This document shows, piece after piece, positions 17,950-26,420 of a DNA stretch of 64,000 nt. The stretch is from Streptomyces sp. NRRL B-24085 (GTDB lineage: Bacteria; Actinomycetota; Actinomycetes; Streptomycetales; Streptomycetaceae), in contig NZ_LJBR01000058.1 of assembly GCF_001282115.1 (NCBI RefSeq), positions 1 through 64,000 of the forward strand, read 5' to 3'. A program made the position numbers and the translations under genes. The notes beneath the pieces were generated by a model. The model ran no database searches. It was not told the origin of the DNA and saw nothing but the letters and a program-made list of their open reading frames with translations. How positions within the stretch are numbered: the first letter of the stretch is position 1; the number at the start of each line of letters is the position of its first letter.

Positions 17950-19536
17950 TTACTGGCCCACCCGGCCCGGCTGGAGCACCTGCGTGAACAGCACGGTGCC
18001 GTCCGCCTCGCGCAGCCGGACCGTCAGCTCGCCGCTGTGGCCGTCGATGTCGACCTCGCCGAAGAACTGGTAGCCCCCGGCGGGGGAGACGTTCGAGGCG
18101 GTCGGCGCCTTCACGAAGACCCGCTCCGGGCCGAAGGTGCCGTCGAGCGCGCTGGCCGGGAAGGCCCCCGCGTTCAGCGGGCCCGACACGAACTCCCAGA
18201 ACGGCTCGAAGTCGGTGAACGCGGCCCGCGACGGCTGGTAGTGCTGCGCCGAGGTGTGGTGCACGTCGGCGGTGAGCCACACCGTGCCGGTGATCCGCCG
18301 GTGCTTGACGTACCGCAGCAGCTCGGCGATCTGCAGCTCACGTCCGAGCGGGGCGCCCGGATCGCCCTGCGCCACCGCCTCGATGTTCGCCTTGCCCTCC
18401 GTGGCGTCGGGCACGACCAGGCCGAGCGGCATGTCGGAGGCGATCACCTTCCACACCGCCCGCGAGCGCGACAGCTCCCGCTTCAGCCACTCCAACTGCT
18501 CCCGGCCGAGGATGCCCTGCGGGTCCACGGTCTGGTCGTCGGGCGAGTTGGCGTTCCGGTACGTGCGCATGTCCAGCACGAACACGTCGAGCAGCGGGCC
18601 CTGCCGCAGCACCCGGTACACCCGGCCGTCCCGTCTGCCGGGCCGGAGCGTGGAGATCGGGAAGTACTCGCTGAACGCGCGCCGCGCCCGGCCGGCGAGC
18701 ACGTCGACGCGCTTCTCGGTGTAGCGGGAGTCGGAGTCCAGGATGGTCTGCCCCGGGTACCAGTTGTTGCGGACCTCGTGGTCGTCCCACTGGATGACCG
18801 ACGGCACCTGGGCGTTGAAGGCGCGGAGGTTGTGGTCGAGCAAGTTGTAGCGGAAGTTGCCGCGGAACTCGGCCAGGGTCTCGGCGACCTTGGACTTCTC
18901 CTCGGTCGTGATGTTCCGCCAGGTGCTGCCGTCCGGCAGGGCGGCGGTGGCCGGGATCGGTCCGTCGGCGTAGATGTTGTCGCCGCTGCACAGGAAGAAG
19001 TCCGGGTCGAGAGCGGCCATCGCCCGGTAGATCGTGTAGCCGCCGAAGTCGGGGTTGATGCCCCAGCCCTGCCCGGCGAGGTCGCCGGACCACAGAAACC
19101 GCACCCCGTCCCGGCGCTTGTGGGACACGGTGCGGAAGGTGCCGGTGACCGGCTCGCCGGTGCGGCGCGGGTCGTCCGGGTCGGCGAGCAGCACCCGGTA
19201 GTGGATCTGCTCGCCCGACGGCAGCCCGCGCAGCCGGGTCGTCCCCGTGAAGTCGGTGTCCGGGCCGAGCAGCGGGCCGTGCCATCTGCGCGGATTGCGG
19301 AACGACTCGGTCGCGGACGTCTCCACGATCATCCGGGCCGGACGGTCGGAACGCACCCACACCAGACCGGAGTCGGAGGTCACGTCTCCCGTCTGCACAC
19401 CCCAGCCCGCCCCGGGGCGCCCGGACAGGGCGAAGGCGGGCGCGGCCCCGGAGACCGCGGGGAGGGTGAGGGCGGCCGACGCGGCCAGGGAGCCGCGCAG
19501 AACGCTGCGGCGGCCGGGGAACGGACGGTGAGACAT
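17950..19536 (-). CDS. phoD: PhoD-type alkaline phosphatase, Tat-exported
   Basis: 528 residues. A twin-arginine signal (GRRSVLRGSLAASAALTLPA) starts the protein. The N-terminal fibronectin-like domain (about residues 45-145) precedes the phosphatase core with the metal-binding motifs SGDNIYADGP, WDDHEV, YRNAN and TADVHHTS. Hydrolyses phosphate mono- and diesters outside the cell using Fe/Ca. Start ATG at 19536 has the Tat signal directly after it; the long open frame upstream runs through repeats and is not coding. A PHO box lies 66-87 bp upstream, so PhoP control under phosphate limitation is likely. Confidence 0.94.
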   Translation of the reverse strand: MSHRPFPGRRSVLRGSLAASAALTLPAVSGAAPAFALSGRPGAGWGVQTGDVTSDSGLVWVRSDRPARMIVETSATESFRNPRRWHGPLLGPDTDFTGTTRLRGLPSGEQIHYRVLLADPDDPRRTGEPVTGTFRTVSHKRRDGVRFLWSGDLAGQGWGINPDFGGYTIYRAMAALDPDFFLCSGDNIYADGPIPATAALPDGSTWRNITTEEKSKVAETLAEFRGNFRYNLLDHNLRAFNAQVPSVIQWDDHEVRNNWYPGQTILDSDSRYTEKRVDVLAGRARRAFSEYFPISTLRPGRRDGRVYRVLRQGPLLDVFVLDMRTYRNANSPDDQTVDPQGILGREQLEWLKRELSRSRAVWKVIASDMPLGLVVPDATEGKANIEAVAQGDPGAPLGRELQIAELLRYVKHRRITGTVWLTADVHHTSAQHYQPSRAAFTDFEPFWEFVSGPLNAGAFPASALDGTFGPERVFVKAPTASNVSPAGGYQFFGEVDIDGHSGELTVRLREADGTVLFTQVLQPGRVGQ

Positions 19537-19601
19537 GGCTGCGCCTCCAAGGACGGGATCCGGCCGGTGTGCGATGCCACAACTACTGGGGCACCGCAGC
19601 G

Positions 19602-19623
19602 CACACGCAAACCGCAGGTGAAC
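19602..19623 (-). promoter_or_regulatory. PHO box (PhoP-binding direct repeats) for the PhoD gene
   Basis: Read on the minus strand, GTTCACCTGCG (19623-19613) matches the streptomycete PhoP direct-repeat consensus G(G/T)TCAYYYR(G/C)G at every position, and the next 11 bases GTTTGCGTGTG (19612-19602) match at 7 of 11. Two adjacent 11-bp units are the minimal PHO box, and it precedes an alkaline phosphatase gene, the classic target. Confidence 0.75.
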
Positions 19624-19683
19624 AACTGGCCGCGGTGACGGGGGAACCCGCGCCCGCGCGCGAGACGGCGCGGCTCGGTGCTG

Positions 19684-19938
19684 GGCGGCCCCGGCCGTCA
19701 GCGGGCTCGATGTCGGGCGGCCTCGGGTATCCACGGCTCGGTGACGGTCGGCCTCAGGTATCGGCGGGCTCGGTGGTGGACGGCCTCGGACATCAGCCGG
19801 TTCAAGGGCGGGCGGCCTCGGGTATCGGCGGGCTCGGTGGTGGGCGGTCTCGGGTATCGGCCGGTTCAAGGGCGGGCGGCCTCGGCCGTCGGCCGGTTCA
19901 GTGTCGGGCGGCCTCGGCCATCAGCCGTACGCCGTCGC
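19684..19938. repeat. Eight 32-bp tandem repeats spanning the 3' end of the MocR gene
   Basis: Units begin at 19684, 19716, 19747, 19779, 19811, 19843, 19875 and 19907 (spacing 32 bp, once 31), each starting with a variant of GGCGGCCTCGG. The last unit, with the tail of the one before, is the 3' end of the MocR gene, including its stop at 19898-19900; the others lie beyond the stop. So the gene end has been copied outward. This fills most of the 361-bp gap between the MocR gene and the PhoD start; the remainder holds the PHO box. Confidence 0.85.
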
Positions 19939-21352
19939 GGATCCGGGCCGGCGACAGGTGCGCGTACCCCAGGACCAGCCGCACGACCTCCTGGTCCTCG
20001 GGCTCGGCACGCGCGTGTGCGTAGTCCGTCAGGGGCCGCACGCTCACACCGGCCGTGCCGAGGCGCGCGAGGAAACGCTCCTGGGGGCCGTACCGGGGCG
20101 GCAGCGCGGCGATGACGTGCAGCCCGGCCGCGATCCCGGACACCTGTGTGCCGGGGAGGTGCTCGTCCAGCGCCGCGACCAGCGTGTCGCGCCGCTCCCG
20201 GTAGGCGCGCTGGCAGCGGCGCAGCTGACGGTCGTAGTCGCCGCGCTCCACGAACCGGGCGAACAGCGCCTGATCGACGGTGGGATGGCCGAGGTCCATG
20301 GTCCGCTTGCGCTCGACGATCTCGTCGGCCAGCGTCTCCGGCACGAGCAACCAGCCCAGGCGCAGTCCGGGCGCGAGGGACTTGCTGACCGATCCCGTGT
20401 AGGCGACGCGGTCCGGGTCGAGCCCCTGGAGCGCGCCCACGGGCGCCCGGTCGTAGCGGAAGTCGCCGTCGTAGTCGTCCTCCAGCACGAAGCCGTCGAC
20501 GGAACGCGCCCAGTCGAGCAGGTCCGCGCGCCGCCGTGCCGAGTAGGCGATGCCGGTGGGGAACTGGTGGGAGGGCGTCGTGACCACGGCACGCACGCCC
20601 GCGTCGCGCAGCGGCCCGAGCAGGATCCCGTCGTCGTCCAGCGGCACCGGGACGGTGGTCACGCCCGCCGCCGCGTACAGGGCGTCGTGCTGCGGGCTCC
20701 CCGGGTCCTCCACGCCCACGGTCGGCAGCCCGCGCGCGTGGAGCGCGAATCCGAGCAGTGTCGTCGCCTGCGCCACGCCGGAGACGACCACGATCCGCTC
20801 CGGGTCGGCGACCACACCCCGGCGGCGCGTCAGCAGTTCGGCCAGGGCGGCCCGCAGCCGGGGCAGCCCGCGCGGGTCGGGATAGCCGAGGTCCTGGTGC
20901 GCCAGCTCCGCCAGCACGCCCCGGTGGGCGGTGGCCCACGCGGTGCGGGGGAACAACGACAGGTCGGGCGTCCCCGCCACGAAGTCCGCCCGGCTGCCCG
21001 GAGCACGCGGGGCCAGGTCACGCGCGCGTGGCCGGGCCGCCCGCACGGCACCGCCGACCCAGGTGCCCGCACCCCGCCCGCTGCGCAGATAGCCCTCCGC
21101 CGTGAGCTGTTCGTACGCCTCGGTGACCAGACCGCGCGACACACCGAGGTCGGCGGCCAGGTCCCGGCTCGACGGCAGCCGCGTCCCCGGCACGAGCCGC
21201 CCGGACCGGACCGCCTCCCTGAGCGCCGCCTGGAGGGAACGGCCACGCGTGCGTGCCGGCGCCGAGACGGCGGGCAGGAGCAGCTCCCAGGCAGCCGACC
21301 CGACGGGGTCGCCGGGCGGTCGCTGCTGCGGATTGGTCCCCGATGACGTCAT
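19898..21352 (-). CDS. MocR/PdxR-like regulator (GntR helix-turn-helix - aminotransferase fusion)
   Basis: 484 residues. The N-terminal GntR winged helix (about residues 35-105: RLPSSRDLAADLGVSRGLVT) joins a fold-type I aminotransferase-like domain, with PLP-site pieces VVVSGVAQATTLL, EDDYDGDFRYD and the lysine in TGSVSKSLAPGLRLGW. MocR proteins use PLP to sense B6 vitamers or amino compounds and often control a divergent gene. Here that is the DMT-family exporter, whose start is 47 bp away. The extreme 3' end is the founder unit of a 32-bp tandem repeat array. Confidence 0.94.
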   Translation of the reverse strand: MTSSGTNPQQRPPGDPVGSAAWELLLPAVSAPARTRGRSLQAALREAVRSGRLVPGTRLPSSRDLAADLGVSRGLVTEAYEQLTAEGYLRSGRGAGTWVGGAVRAARPRARDLAPRAPGSRADFVAGTPDLSLFPRTAWATAHRGVLAELAHQDLGYPDPRGLPRLRAALAELLTRRRGVVADPERIVVVSGVAQATTLLGFALHARGLPTVGVEDPGSPQHDALYAAAGVTTVPVPLDDDGILLGPLRDAGVRAVVTTPSHQFPTGIAYSARRRADLLDWARSVDGFVLEDDYDGDFRYDRAPVGALQGLDPDRVAYTGSVSKSLAPGLRLGWLLVPETLADEIVERKRTMDLGHPTVDQALFARFVERGDYDRQLRRCQRAYRERRDTLVAALDEHLPGTQVSGIAAGLHVIAALPPRYGPQERFLARLGTAGVSVRPLTDYAHARAEPEDQEVVRLVLGYAHLSPARIRDGVRLMAEAARH

Positions 21353-21399
21353 GGCACTGGACCTTAAACCGGGCCGCGGCAGTTCCTAGCGTCGTCCCC

Positions 21400-22566
21400 A
21401 TGAACGCCACCACCACGCGCGGCTCCCTCCTCGCCGCGCTCGCCTGCGTCCTCGTCGGCGCGTCCTTCACCGCCAACAGCCTCCTCGGCGACTACCCGTA
21501 CGCGGGCGGCCAGGCACTGCGCTACGCCCTCGCCGCGCTGCTGCTGGTTCCCCTGGCCGCGAAGGGCGCCGGGGCACGGCTGCGCGCCCTGGGGCCGAGG
21601 CAGTGGGCGCGGCTCGGACTGCTCGCCGCCGTGGGCATGGTCGGCTTCAACCTCGCCGTCATCGCCGCCGAGCGCACCGCGGAACCGGCCGTCCCCGGCG
21701 TCCTCGTGGGCTGCGCCCCCGTGCTGGTGGCCGTCCTCGTCCCGCTGCTGGAGGGACGCCGGCCCCGGCGCCGGGTCCTGCGGGGCGCGCTGCTCGTGGC
21801 CCTGGGCGCCTTCGCCGTCCAGGGGTGGGGCCGAACCGACGGCGCGGGCCTCGCCTTCTCGGTGTGCGCGCTGGCCGGCGAGGTCGGCTTCGCGGTGCTC
21901 GCCGTACCGGTGCTGCGTCCCCTGGGGCCGCGGCTGCTGTCCGCGACCGTCTGCGCGGTCGCCGCCGTCGAGGCCGCGGTGGCCGGACTGCTCCTGGACG
22001 GCACGGCGTGGCTGCGCCGCCCCGACAGCGCCGAGGCCGCCGCACTGCTGTGGCAGGCGGCGGTCGTCACCGTCGTCGGGTTCGTGTGCTGGTACATGGG
22101 CATGCAGCGGATCGGAGCGGAGCGCGCCACGCTGTTCTCCGGCCTCATCCCGGTCGCGGCCGCCTGCACCGCGCCCCTCGTCGGCACGGGCTCCTACGGC
22201 GCCGCACAGGCCGTGGGAAGCGCCCTGGTCGGCGCCGGGGTCGCCCTCGGTTCGGGGGCGTTGGCCGGGCGGCGCAAGGGCTCAGCGGCTGCCGTCGAGG
22301 ATGACCCGCGCGACCAGCGCCGGGTCGTCGTTCATCGGGCAGTGGCCGCAGCCGGGCAGCCGCACGAGCCGGGCCCGGGGAATGATCTGCTTGGCCCGCA
22401 CGCCCTGCCGGCGCACGAGGATCATGTCCCTGGTGCCCCAGGCGACCGTGACCGGCAGCCCCGGCACGTCGTCGCCGAACCGGACGGCGGTGCCGGCCCG
22501 GAGCGTCTCGTCGAATCCCGTGGCCCGCGCCAGGGCGAGCGTCTCGGCGACCACGGCCTCGGGTGA
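21400..22566 (+). CDS. DMT (EamA) family transporter with antisense C-terminal extension
   Basis: 388 residues as read. Residues 1-295 form ten hydrophobic helices in two EamA repeats (GSLLAALACVLVGASFTANS at the start, second half with VTVVGFVCWYMGMQ), a drug/metabolite exporter. The normal protein should end soon after GSGALAGRRKG. Instead the frame runs on for ~94 polar residues, 285 bp of which lie antisense to the convergent hydrolase gene. A one-base shift near 22275 would end it at 22304. So the tail is probably a lost stop or frameshift rather than a designed domain. Divergent from the MocR regulator that likely controls it. Confidence 0.85.
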   Translation: MNATTTRGSLLAALACVLVGASFTANSLLGDYPYAGGQALRYALAALLLVPLAAKGAGARLRALGPRQWARLGLLAAVGMVGFNLAVIAAERTAEPAVPGVLVGCAPVLVAVLVPLLEGRRPRRRVLRGALLVALGAFAVQGWGRTDGAGLAFSVCALAGEVGFAVLAVPVLRPLGPRLLSATVCAVAAVEAAVAGLLLDGTAWLRRPDSAEAAALLWQAAVVTVVGFVCWYMGMQRIGAERATLFSGLIPVAAACTAPLVGTGSYGAAQAVGSALVGAGVALGSGALAGRRKGSAAAVEDDPRDQRRVVVHRAVAAAGQPHEPGPGNDLLGPHALPAHEDHVPGAPGDRDRQPRHVVAEPDGGAGPERLVESRGPRQGERLGDHGLG

Positions 22567-23112
22567 ACGGCGGCCCGGGCGGGCGTAGATGGTGCTCGTG
22601 AGCATCGTGCGGCCGGCCGCGCTGCGCGAGAGCCGCTCGACCAGCGGCAGCGGCAGCCGCCGGGAGATGCGCCGCATGGTGAGCAGCACCCCGAACGCGT
22701 AGCGCCGCTCGGCCTGCGACCAGAACCCGGCGGGAGCCAGCGCGGTGACGGACCGTACGAGCCGCTCGCGCCCCAGTTCCAGGGCCAGCAGCCCGCCGAG
22801 GGAGTTGCCCGCCACATGCGGGCGGTCCAGCTCCAGCGCCGCGCAGAACGCCCCGAACACGGACGTCGTGGTGGCCAGGTCGTACGACAGCCCCTCGGGC
22901 AGCCCCGGCGACGCGCCGAACCCCGGCAGGTCCACGGCGATCACGTCGCGTTCGGTCGACAGGATGTCCACCACCGGGTCCCAGGCCTGCCGGTGGTGAC
23001 CGATGCCGTGCAGCAGGAGCAGCGGCTCACCGCGCCCCACGCGCGTGTAGGAGACGGTCACGGGCTGCGGCCCCTGCGCGGAGGGGACTTCGAAGGAGAC
23101 GGTGGCGGACAT
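22282..23112 (-). CDS. Alpha/beta hydrolase
   Basis: 276 residues. Start at MSATVSF (23112) with AAGGAG just upstream. Motifs: oxyanion LLLLHGIGHHRQAWD, nucleophile GNSLGG, acid residue in AWGTRDMIL, and His in GCGHCPMNDDP. A general esterase/peroxidase-like hydrolase; substrate unknown. It stands back to back with the ECF41 sigma factor gene, and a motif resembling an ECF41 promoter is placed before it. Its 3' part is overlapped by the run-on of the convergent transporter gene. Confidence 0.9.
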   Translation of the reverse strand: MSATVSFEVPSAQGPQPVTVSYTRVGRGEPLLLLHGIGHHRQAWDPVVDILSTERDVIAVDLPGFGASPGLPEGLSYDLATTTSVFGAFCAALELDRPHVAGNSLGGLLALELGRERLVRSVTALAPAGFWSQAERRYAFGVLLTMRRISRRLPLPLVERLSRSAAGRTMLTSTIYARPGRRSPEAVVAETLALARATGFDETLRAGTAVRFGDDVPGLPVTVAWGTRDMILVRRQGVRAKQIIPRARLVRLPGCGHCPMNDDPALVARVILDGSR

Positions 23113-23150
23113 GAGGGCTCCTTGACGGCGGGTCACGGGGCTGAGGCGAT

Positions 23151-23176
23151 GACGCACGGCGGACACGTCGTAGACA
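23151..23176 (-). promoter_or_regulatory. Possible ECF41-type promoter for the alpha/beta hydrolase gene
   Basis: On the minus strand TGTCTAC (23176-23170) is followed after 15 nt by CGTC (23154-23151). This resembles the TGTCACA ... CGTC promoters reported for ECF41 sigma factors, and the ECF41 gene is the divergent neighbour. The -35 element matches at 5 of 7 bases, so the call is tentative. Confidence 0.3.
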
Positions 23177-23280
23177 GCTTGTCAGCAATTGCTACTGGCG
23201 GGTAGACCCCTTCGGCCCCCGGGGCGCGCCGCGCCTGATGCCGCCTGGACACGAACCGGCGTCTGCGTTGGGATGAAGGC

Positions 23281-24165
23281 GTGGCCACTGACACCGAGAC
23301 CGACGTCTTCGAAGCACACCGTTCCGTCCTCCTGGGCGTCGCCTACCGCATGCTCGGGCGCGTCACCGACGCCGAGGACGTGGTGCAGGAAGCCTGGCTG
23401 CGCTGGTCGGCGGCGGACCGGAGCGAGGTGCGCGAACCGCGCGCCTATCTGGTCCGCGTCACCACGCGCCTGGCGATCGACCGGCTCCGCCAGGTCAAGG
23501 CGCGCGGTGAGACCTACGTCGGACCGTGGCTGCCCGAGCCGTACGTGACCGACTTCGGCGACACCGTCCCCGACACCGCCGAGCAGGCCGTCCTCGCCGA
23601 CTCGGTCTCCCTCGCGGTCCTGGTCGTCATGGAGTCCCTGTCGCCCCTGGAGCGCGCGGTGTTCGTCCTCAGAGAGGCCTTCGGCTACCCCTACGCCGAC
23701 ATCGCCGCCATGCTCGACCGCGCCGAACCCGCCGTACGGCAGCTCGCAGGGCGGGCCCGCCGGCACGTCGACGAACGACGGCCCCGCTATGACGTCGACC
23801 CGGTCCGGCGCCGTGATCTGACGGAGCGTTTCCTCGCCGCGGCCGGCGGCGGCGACCTGGAGGCACTGATGGCGCTGCTCGCCCCGGACGTCCGGCTCGT
23901 CGGGGACAGCGGCGGCAAGAGCAAGGCGCCGCTGCGGGTCCTGGAGTCCGCCGACCACGTGGGCCGCTTCATCGTCGGCGTCGCCGGAAAGGGCCTGCCG
24001 GACCTCACCTGGCGTTTCCTGGAGCTCAACGGCGGGCCCGCGGTGCTCGTCCTGTCGGGCGGCAAGCCCGACTCCGTCTTCCAGATGGACATCCTCGACG
24101 GCCGCATCCAGTCCGTCTACATCATCCGCAACCCGGACAAGCTGCAAGCCCTGTCCGCCGTCTGA
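23281..24165 (+). CDS. ECF41 (SigJ-type) RNA polymerase sigma factor
   Basis: 294 residues, GTG start. Region 2 (about residues 5-75, LLGVAYRMLGRVTDAEDVVQ) and region 4 (about 105-170, LSPLERAVFVLREAFGYPYA) are typical of ECF sigma factors. A C-terminal SnoaL-like domain follows (about 180-294), with the VRLVGDSGGK motif and the end NPDKLQAL. These two C-terminal motifs define ECF41, in which the fused domain replaces an anti-sigma factor and tunes activity. Usually such factors control an adjacent gene; here the divergent hydrolase is the candidate. Confidence 0.92.
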   Translation: MATDTETDVFEAHRSVLLGVAYRMLGRVTDAEDVVQEAWLRWSAADRSEVREPRAYLVRVTTRLAIDRLRQVKARGETYVGPWLPEPYVTDFGDTVPDTAEQAVLADSVSLAVLVVMESLSPLERAVFVLREAFGYPYADIAAMLDRAEPAVRQLAGRARRHVDERRPRYDVDPVRRRDLTERFLAAAGGGDLEALMALLAPDVRLVGDSGGKSKAPLRVLESADHVGRFIVGVAGKGLPDLTWRFLELNGGPAVLVLSGGKPDSVFQMDILDGRIQSVYIIRNPDKLQALSAV

Positions 24166-24221
24166 ACGCCTCGTCAACGCTGTGTGACATCACGTCCGCA
24201 CACCCCGGAGGGCATCGAGGA

Positions 24222-24285
24222 TTGGTCTTGACCAAGGGTGGGGGCCGCCCTATGGTCGCAGATAAGTGAAACAACCTTTAATAAA
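24222..24285 (+). promoter_or_regulatory. Sigma70-type promoter with dre-like operator for the GntR gene
   Basis: TTGACC (24228-24233), 17-nt spacer, TATGGT (24251-24256) form a good vegetative promoter. The -35 is embedded in TTGGTCTTGACCAA (24222-24235), a 6+6 inverted repeat very close to the DasR operator consensus ACTGGTCTAGACCACT. A second AT-rich palindrome, TTTAATAAA (24277-24285), lies in the leader. The operator position over the -35 implies repression, either by the GntR product itself or by DasR. Confidence 0.65.
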
Positions 24286-24332
24286 CAAGGGCGCTAAAAC
24301 GCCGCCGGACCACGGCGATTGCGGAGGACAGG

Positions 24333-25094
24333 GTGGGGACCACGCAGCTCGAAACGGTGCCGGAACCGAAGTACTGGCATCTCAAGACCGTGCTCAGTGA
24401 GGCATTGGACTCCGAATTCACCGTGGGCGAGGTCCTGCCCAACGAGCGCGACCTCGCCGCCCGTTTCGGCGTCGCCCGCGCCACGCTCCGACAGGCCCTG
24501 GAGCAGCTGGAGCTGGAGGGCAGGCTCCAGCGCCGCCGCGGTGTCGGCACGACCGTCGCCCCCCCGCGCGTGGGCGTGGCCGTCGGCACCGAGCAGCACG
24601 CCTGGCCCGGCGCGGCCGGCGACGACTGGCAGTCCGTCGACTGCGCCGCCGCGGTGCCGCCCGCGTCCGTCGCGGACGCGCTCGGCACCGACCGCGAGCA
24701 GCCGGTGCACGTCGTGCGCCGCTCCCGGGTGACCCACGGCCAGCCCGTCGCCGCCGAGCTGCTGTACATCCCCGAGGCGTCGGTGCCCGAGCTGTCCGCC
24801 ATAGACGCGCCGTCCGGGGCGGCACGCGCGCGTGCCGTGCTGCGCGAACTGCAGCGCCTGGAGCTGGAGAGCCGGGAGAACGCCGTCGAACTCGGCTCGG
24901 CCCGCGCGGACGACGCGAAGGAACTGGACCGCCTGCCCGGCGCGCCGGTGCTGGTCGTCACCACCCGCTACCTGGCCGGGGGCCGCACCGCCGCGGTCTC
25001 GGTGGCCACCTACCGCGCCGACACCTGCCGGCTGACCTTCGGGGACTCCGGCGCGGTGGAGATCCACGAGAGCCCCGAACGCCGGGCCTCCTGA
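24333..25094 (+). CDS. GntR family (HutC/DasR-like, UTRA domain) transcriptional regulator
   Basis: 253 residues, GTG start behind GCGGAGGA. The N-terminal winged helix (YWHLKTVLSEALDSEF ... NERDLAARFGVARATLRQAL ... GRLQRRRGVGTTV) is followed by a UTRA ligand-binding domain (VHVVRRSRVTHGQPVAAELL, RTAAVSVATYRADTCRLTFG). DasR-like members sense amino-sugar phosphates. The dre-like operator over its own promoter suggests autoregulation or a place in the DasR regulon. Convergent with the ROK regulator, another family often controlling sugar genes. No sugar transporter lies next to it. Confidence 0.92.
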   Translation: MGTTQLETVPEPKYWHLKTVLSEALDSEFTVGEVLPNERDLAARFGVARATLRQALEQLELEGRLQRRRGVGTTVAPPRVGVAVGTEQHAWPGAAGDDWQSVDCAAAVPPASVADALGTDREQPVHVVRRSRVTHGQPVAAELLYIPEASVPELSAIDAPSGAARARAVLRELQRLELESRENAVELGSARADDAKELDRLPGAPVLVVTTRYLAGGRTAAVSVATYRADTCRLTFGDSGAVEIHESPERRAS

Positions 25095-25152
25095 GCGGCA
25101 CGGCGGCGCCCCGGACCGGGATCCGGGGCACCGCCGGGTGTCGTCGGGCCGC

Positions 25153-26310
25153 TCACCGCCGTGCCGTGACGGTGCCCTCCACGGCGAACAACTGCTCCTC
25201 CACGTGGTCGAGGGCCAGGCGCAGCGCACCCGTCGCCACGGCCGCCTCCCCGAGGAGCGACAGGGCCACCTTCGGCGGGCGCAGACAGTAACGGGCCAAC
25301 TCCCGCCGCAGCGGCTCCAGTACACCGTCCAGGCCGGCCGCCCAGCCGCCCACCACGACGAGTTCCGGGTCGAGGGCCAGGACGAGCGCCGCCACGTCGT
25401 GCACGAGCCGCTGGATGAAGCGTTCCACGGCCGCCCGCGCCCGCTGGTCGCCCTCCCGCGCCTGCGCGAAGACCTCGGCGACGGCCTGCTCGTCGAGCGG
25501 GTGCAGGGGCTCGTCGGTCGTGGACAGCAGCGTCTCCGGAGTGACCTCGCGGCCCAGCAGGTGCAGCGCGCCGATCTCCCCGGCCGCCCCGCCGTACCCC
25601 CGGTGCAGCCGCCCGCCGATCAGGGAACCGGCCCCCGGGCTCAGCCCGGCCAGCACGAACACCATGTCGTCGGACTCGGTCGCGGCCCCCTTCCAGTGCT
25701 CGGCGACCGCGGCCGCGTTGGCGTCGTTCTCGACCAGCACCGGGCACTTGAAGGAACGGCTGAGCCGCTCGCCCAGCCGCAGCCCCGTCCACTCGGGCAG
25801 CGCCGCGCACAGCCGTATGGTGCCGTCCGCCTCCACGATGCCCGGCGAGGCGACCCCCACGGCCCACAGGGAGTCGCGCGCGACCCCGGCCCGGCGCAGC
25901 AGGTCGGCGACCGCGGTGCGCAGCCGCTCCAGGCGCTCGTCGGCGGAGGCCGTCTCGTCGACGTCCTTGGCCACGGCGCCGAGCACCCGGCCGTCGAGGT
26001 CGGACAGCAGCGCGGCGACCCGGTGCGGGCCGATGTCGAGGCCCAGCAGGTGCCCGGCCTCGGCCCGGAACCGGAACCGCCGCGCAGGCCGCCCCTGTCG
26101 TCGGGCGACGCTCTCGTCCGCCGCCTTCTCGACCACCAGGCCGCCCTCGATGAGCCCCTCGACGACCCCCTCGACCGTCGGTCGGGACAGGCCCGTCACA
26201 CGGGTGATCTCGGTCAGCGTGGCGCAGTCCGTGGCACGCAGCGCGTGCAGCACGACCGCGGAATTGATCCTTCGCAGGAGCGAGGGGTCCCCGCCGGTCA
26301 GTCGCCCCAA
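25153..26310 (-). CDS. ROK family transcriptional regulator
   Basis: 385 residues. The start is a TTG at 26310, chosen because GGAGGA sits 6 nt upstream and the helix-turn-helix begins right after it (LLRRINSAVVLHALRATDCA, TLTEITRVTGLSRPTVEGVV). The ROK sugar-kinase-like domain follows, with VGVASPGIVEADGTI, ENDANAAAVAEHW and GYGGAAGEIGALHL. The usual Cys-rich zinc motif after the GEIGH position is missing here, so it may not bind zinc or sugar in the standard way. Probably a sugar-responsive repressor. It lies downstream of the two-component genes on the same strand, 110 bp apart. Confidence 0.9.
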   Translation of the reverse strand: MGRLTGGDPSLLRRINSAVVLHALRATDCATLTEITRVTGLSRPTVEGVVEGLIEGGLVVEKAADESVARRQGRPARRFRFRAEAGHLLGLDIGPHRVAALLSDLDGRVLGAVAKDVDETASADERLERLRTAVADLLRRAGVARDSLWAVGVASPGIVEADGTIRLCAALPEWTGLRLGERLSRSFKCPVLVENDANAAAVAEHWKGAATESDDMVFVLAGLSPGAGSLIGGRLHRGYGGAAGEIGALHLLGREVTPETLLSTTDEPLHPLDEQAVAEVFAQAREGDQRARAAVERFIQRLVHDVAALVLALDPELVVVGGWAAGLDGVLEPLRRELARYCLRPPKVALSLLGEAAVATGALRLALDHVEEQLFAVEGTVTARR

Positions 26311-26420
26311 CGTCCGTCCTCCCAGCTCGTGCGCGTGTTGGGCGGATCGTACTCGGCCGTACGCCCCACGGGCAGTCCGGGTTCGCGCAGACGCGCCCGC
26401 GCCCCGCGGAGAGGCCCGGT

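Noticed and set aside
19684..19938. Possible CRISPR array
   Set aside because: Units are contiguous without spacers, are imperfect, and derive from the end of the MocR gene. No cas genes are present.
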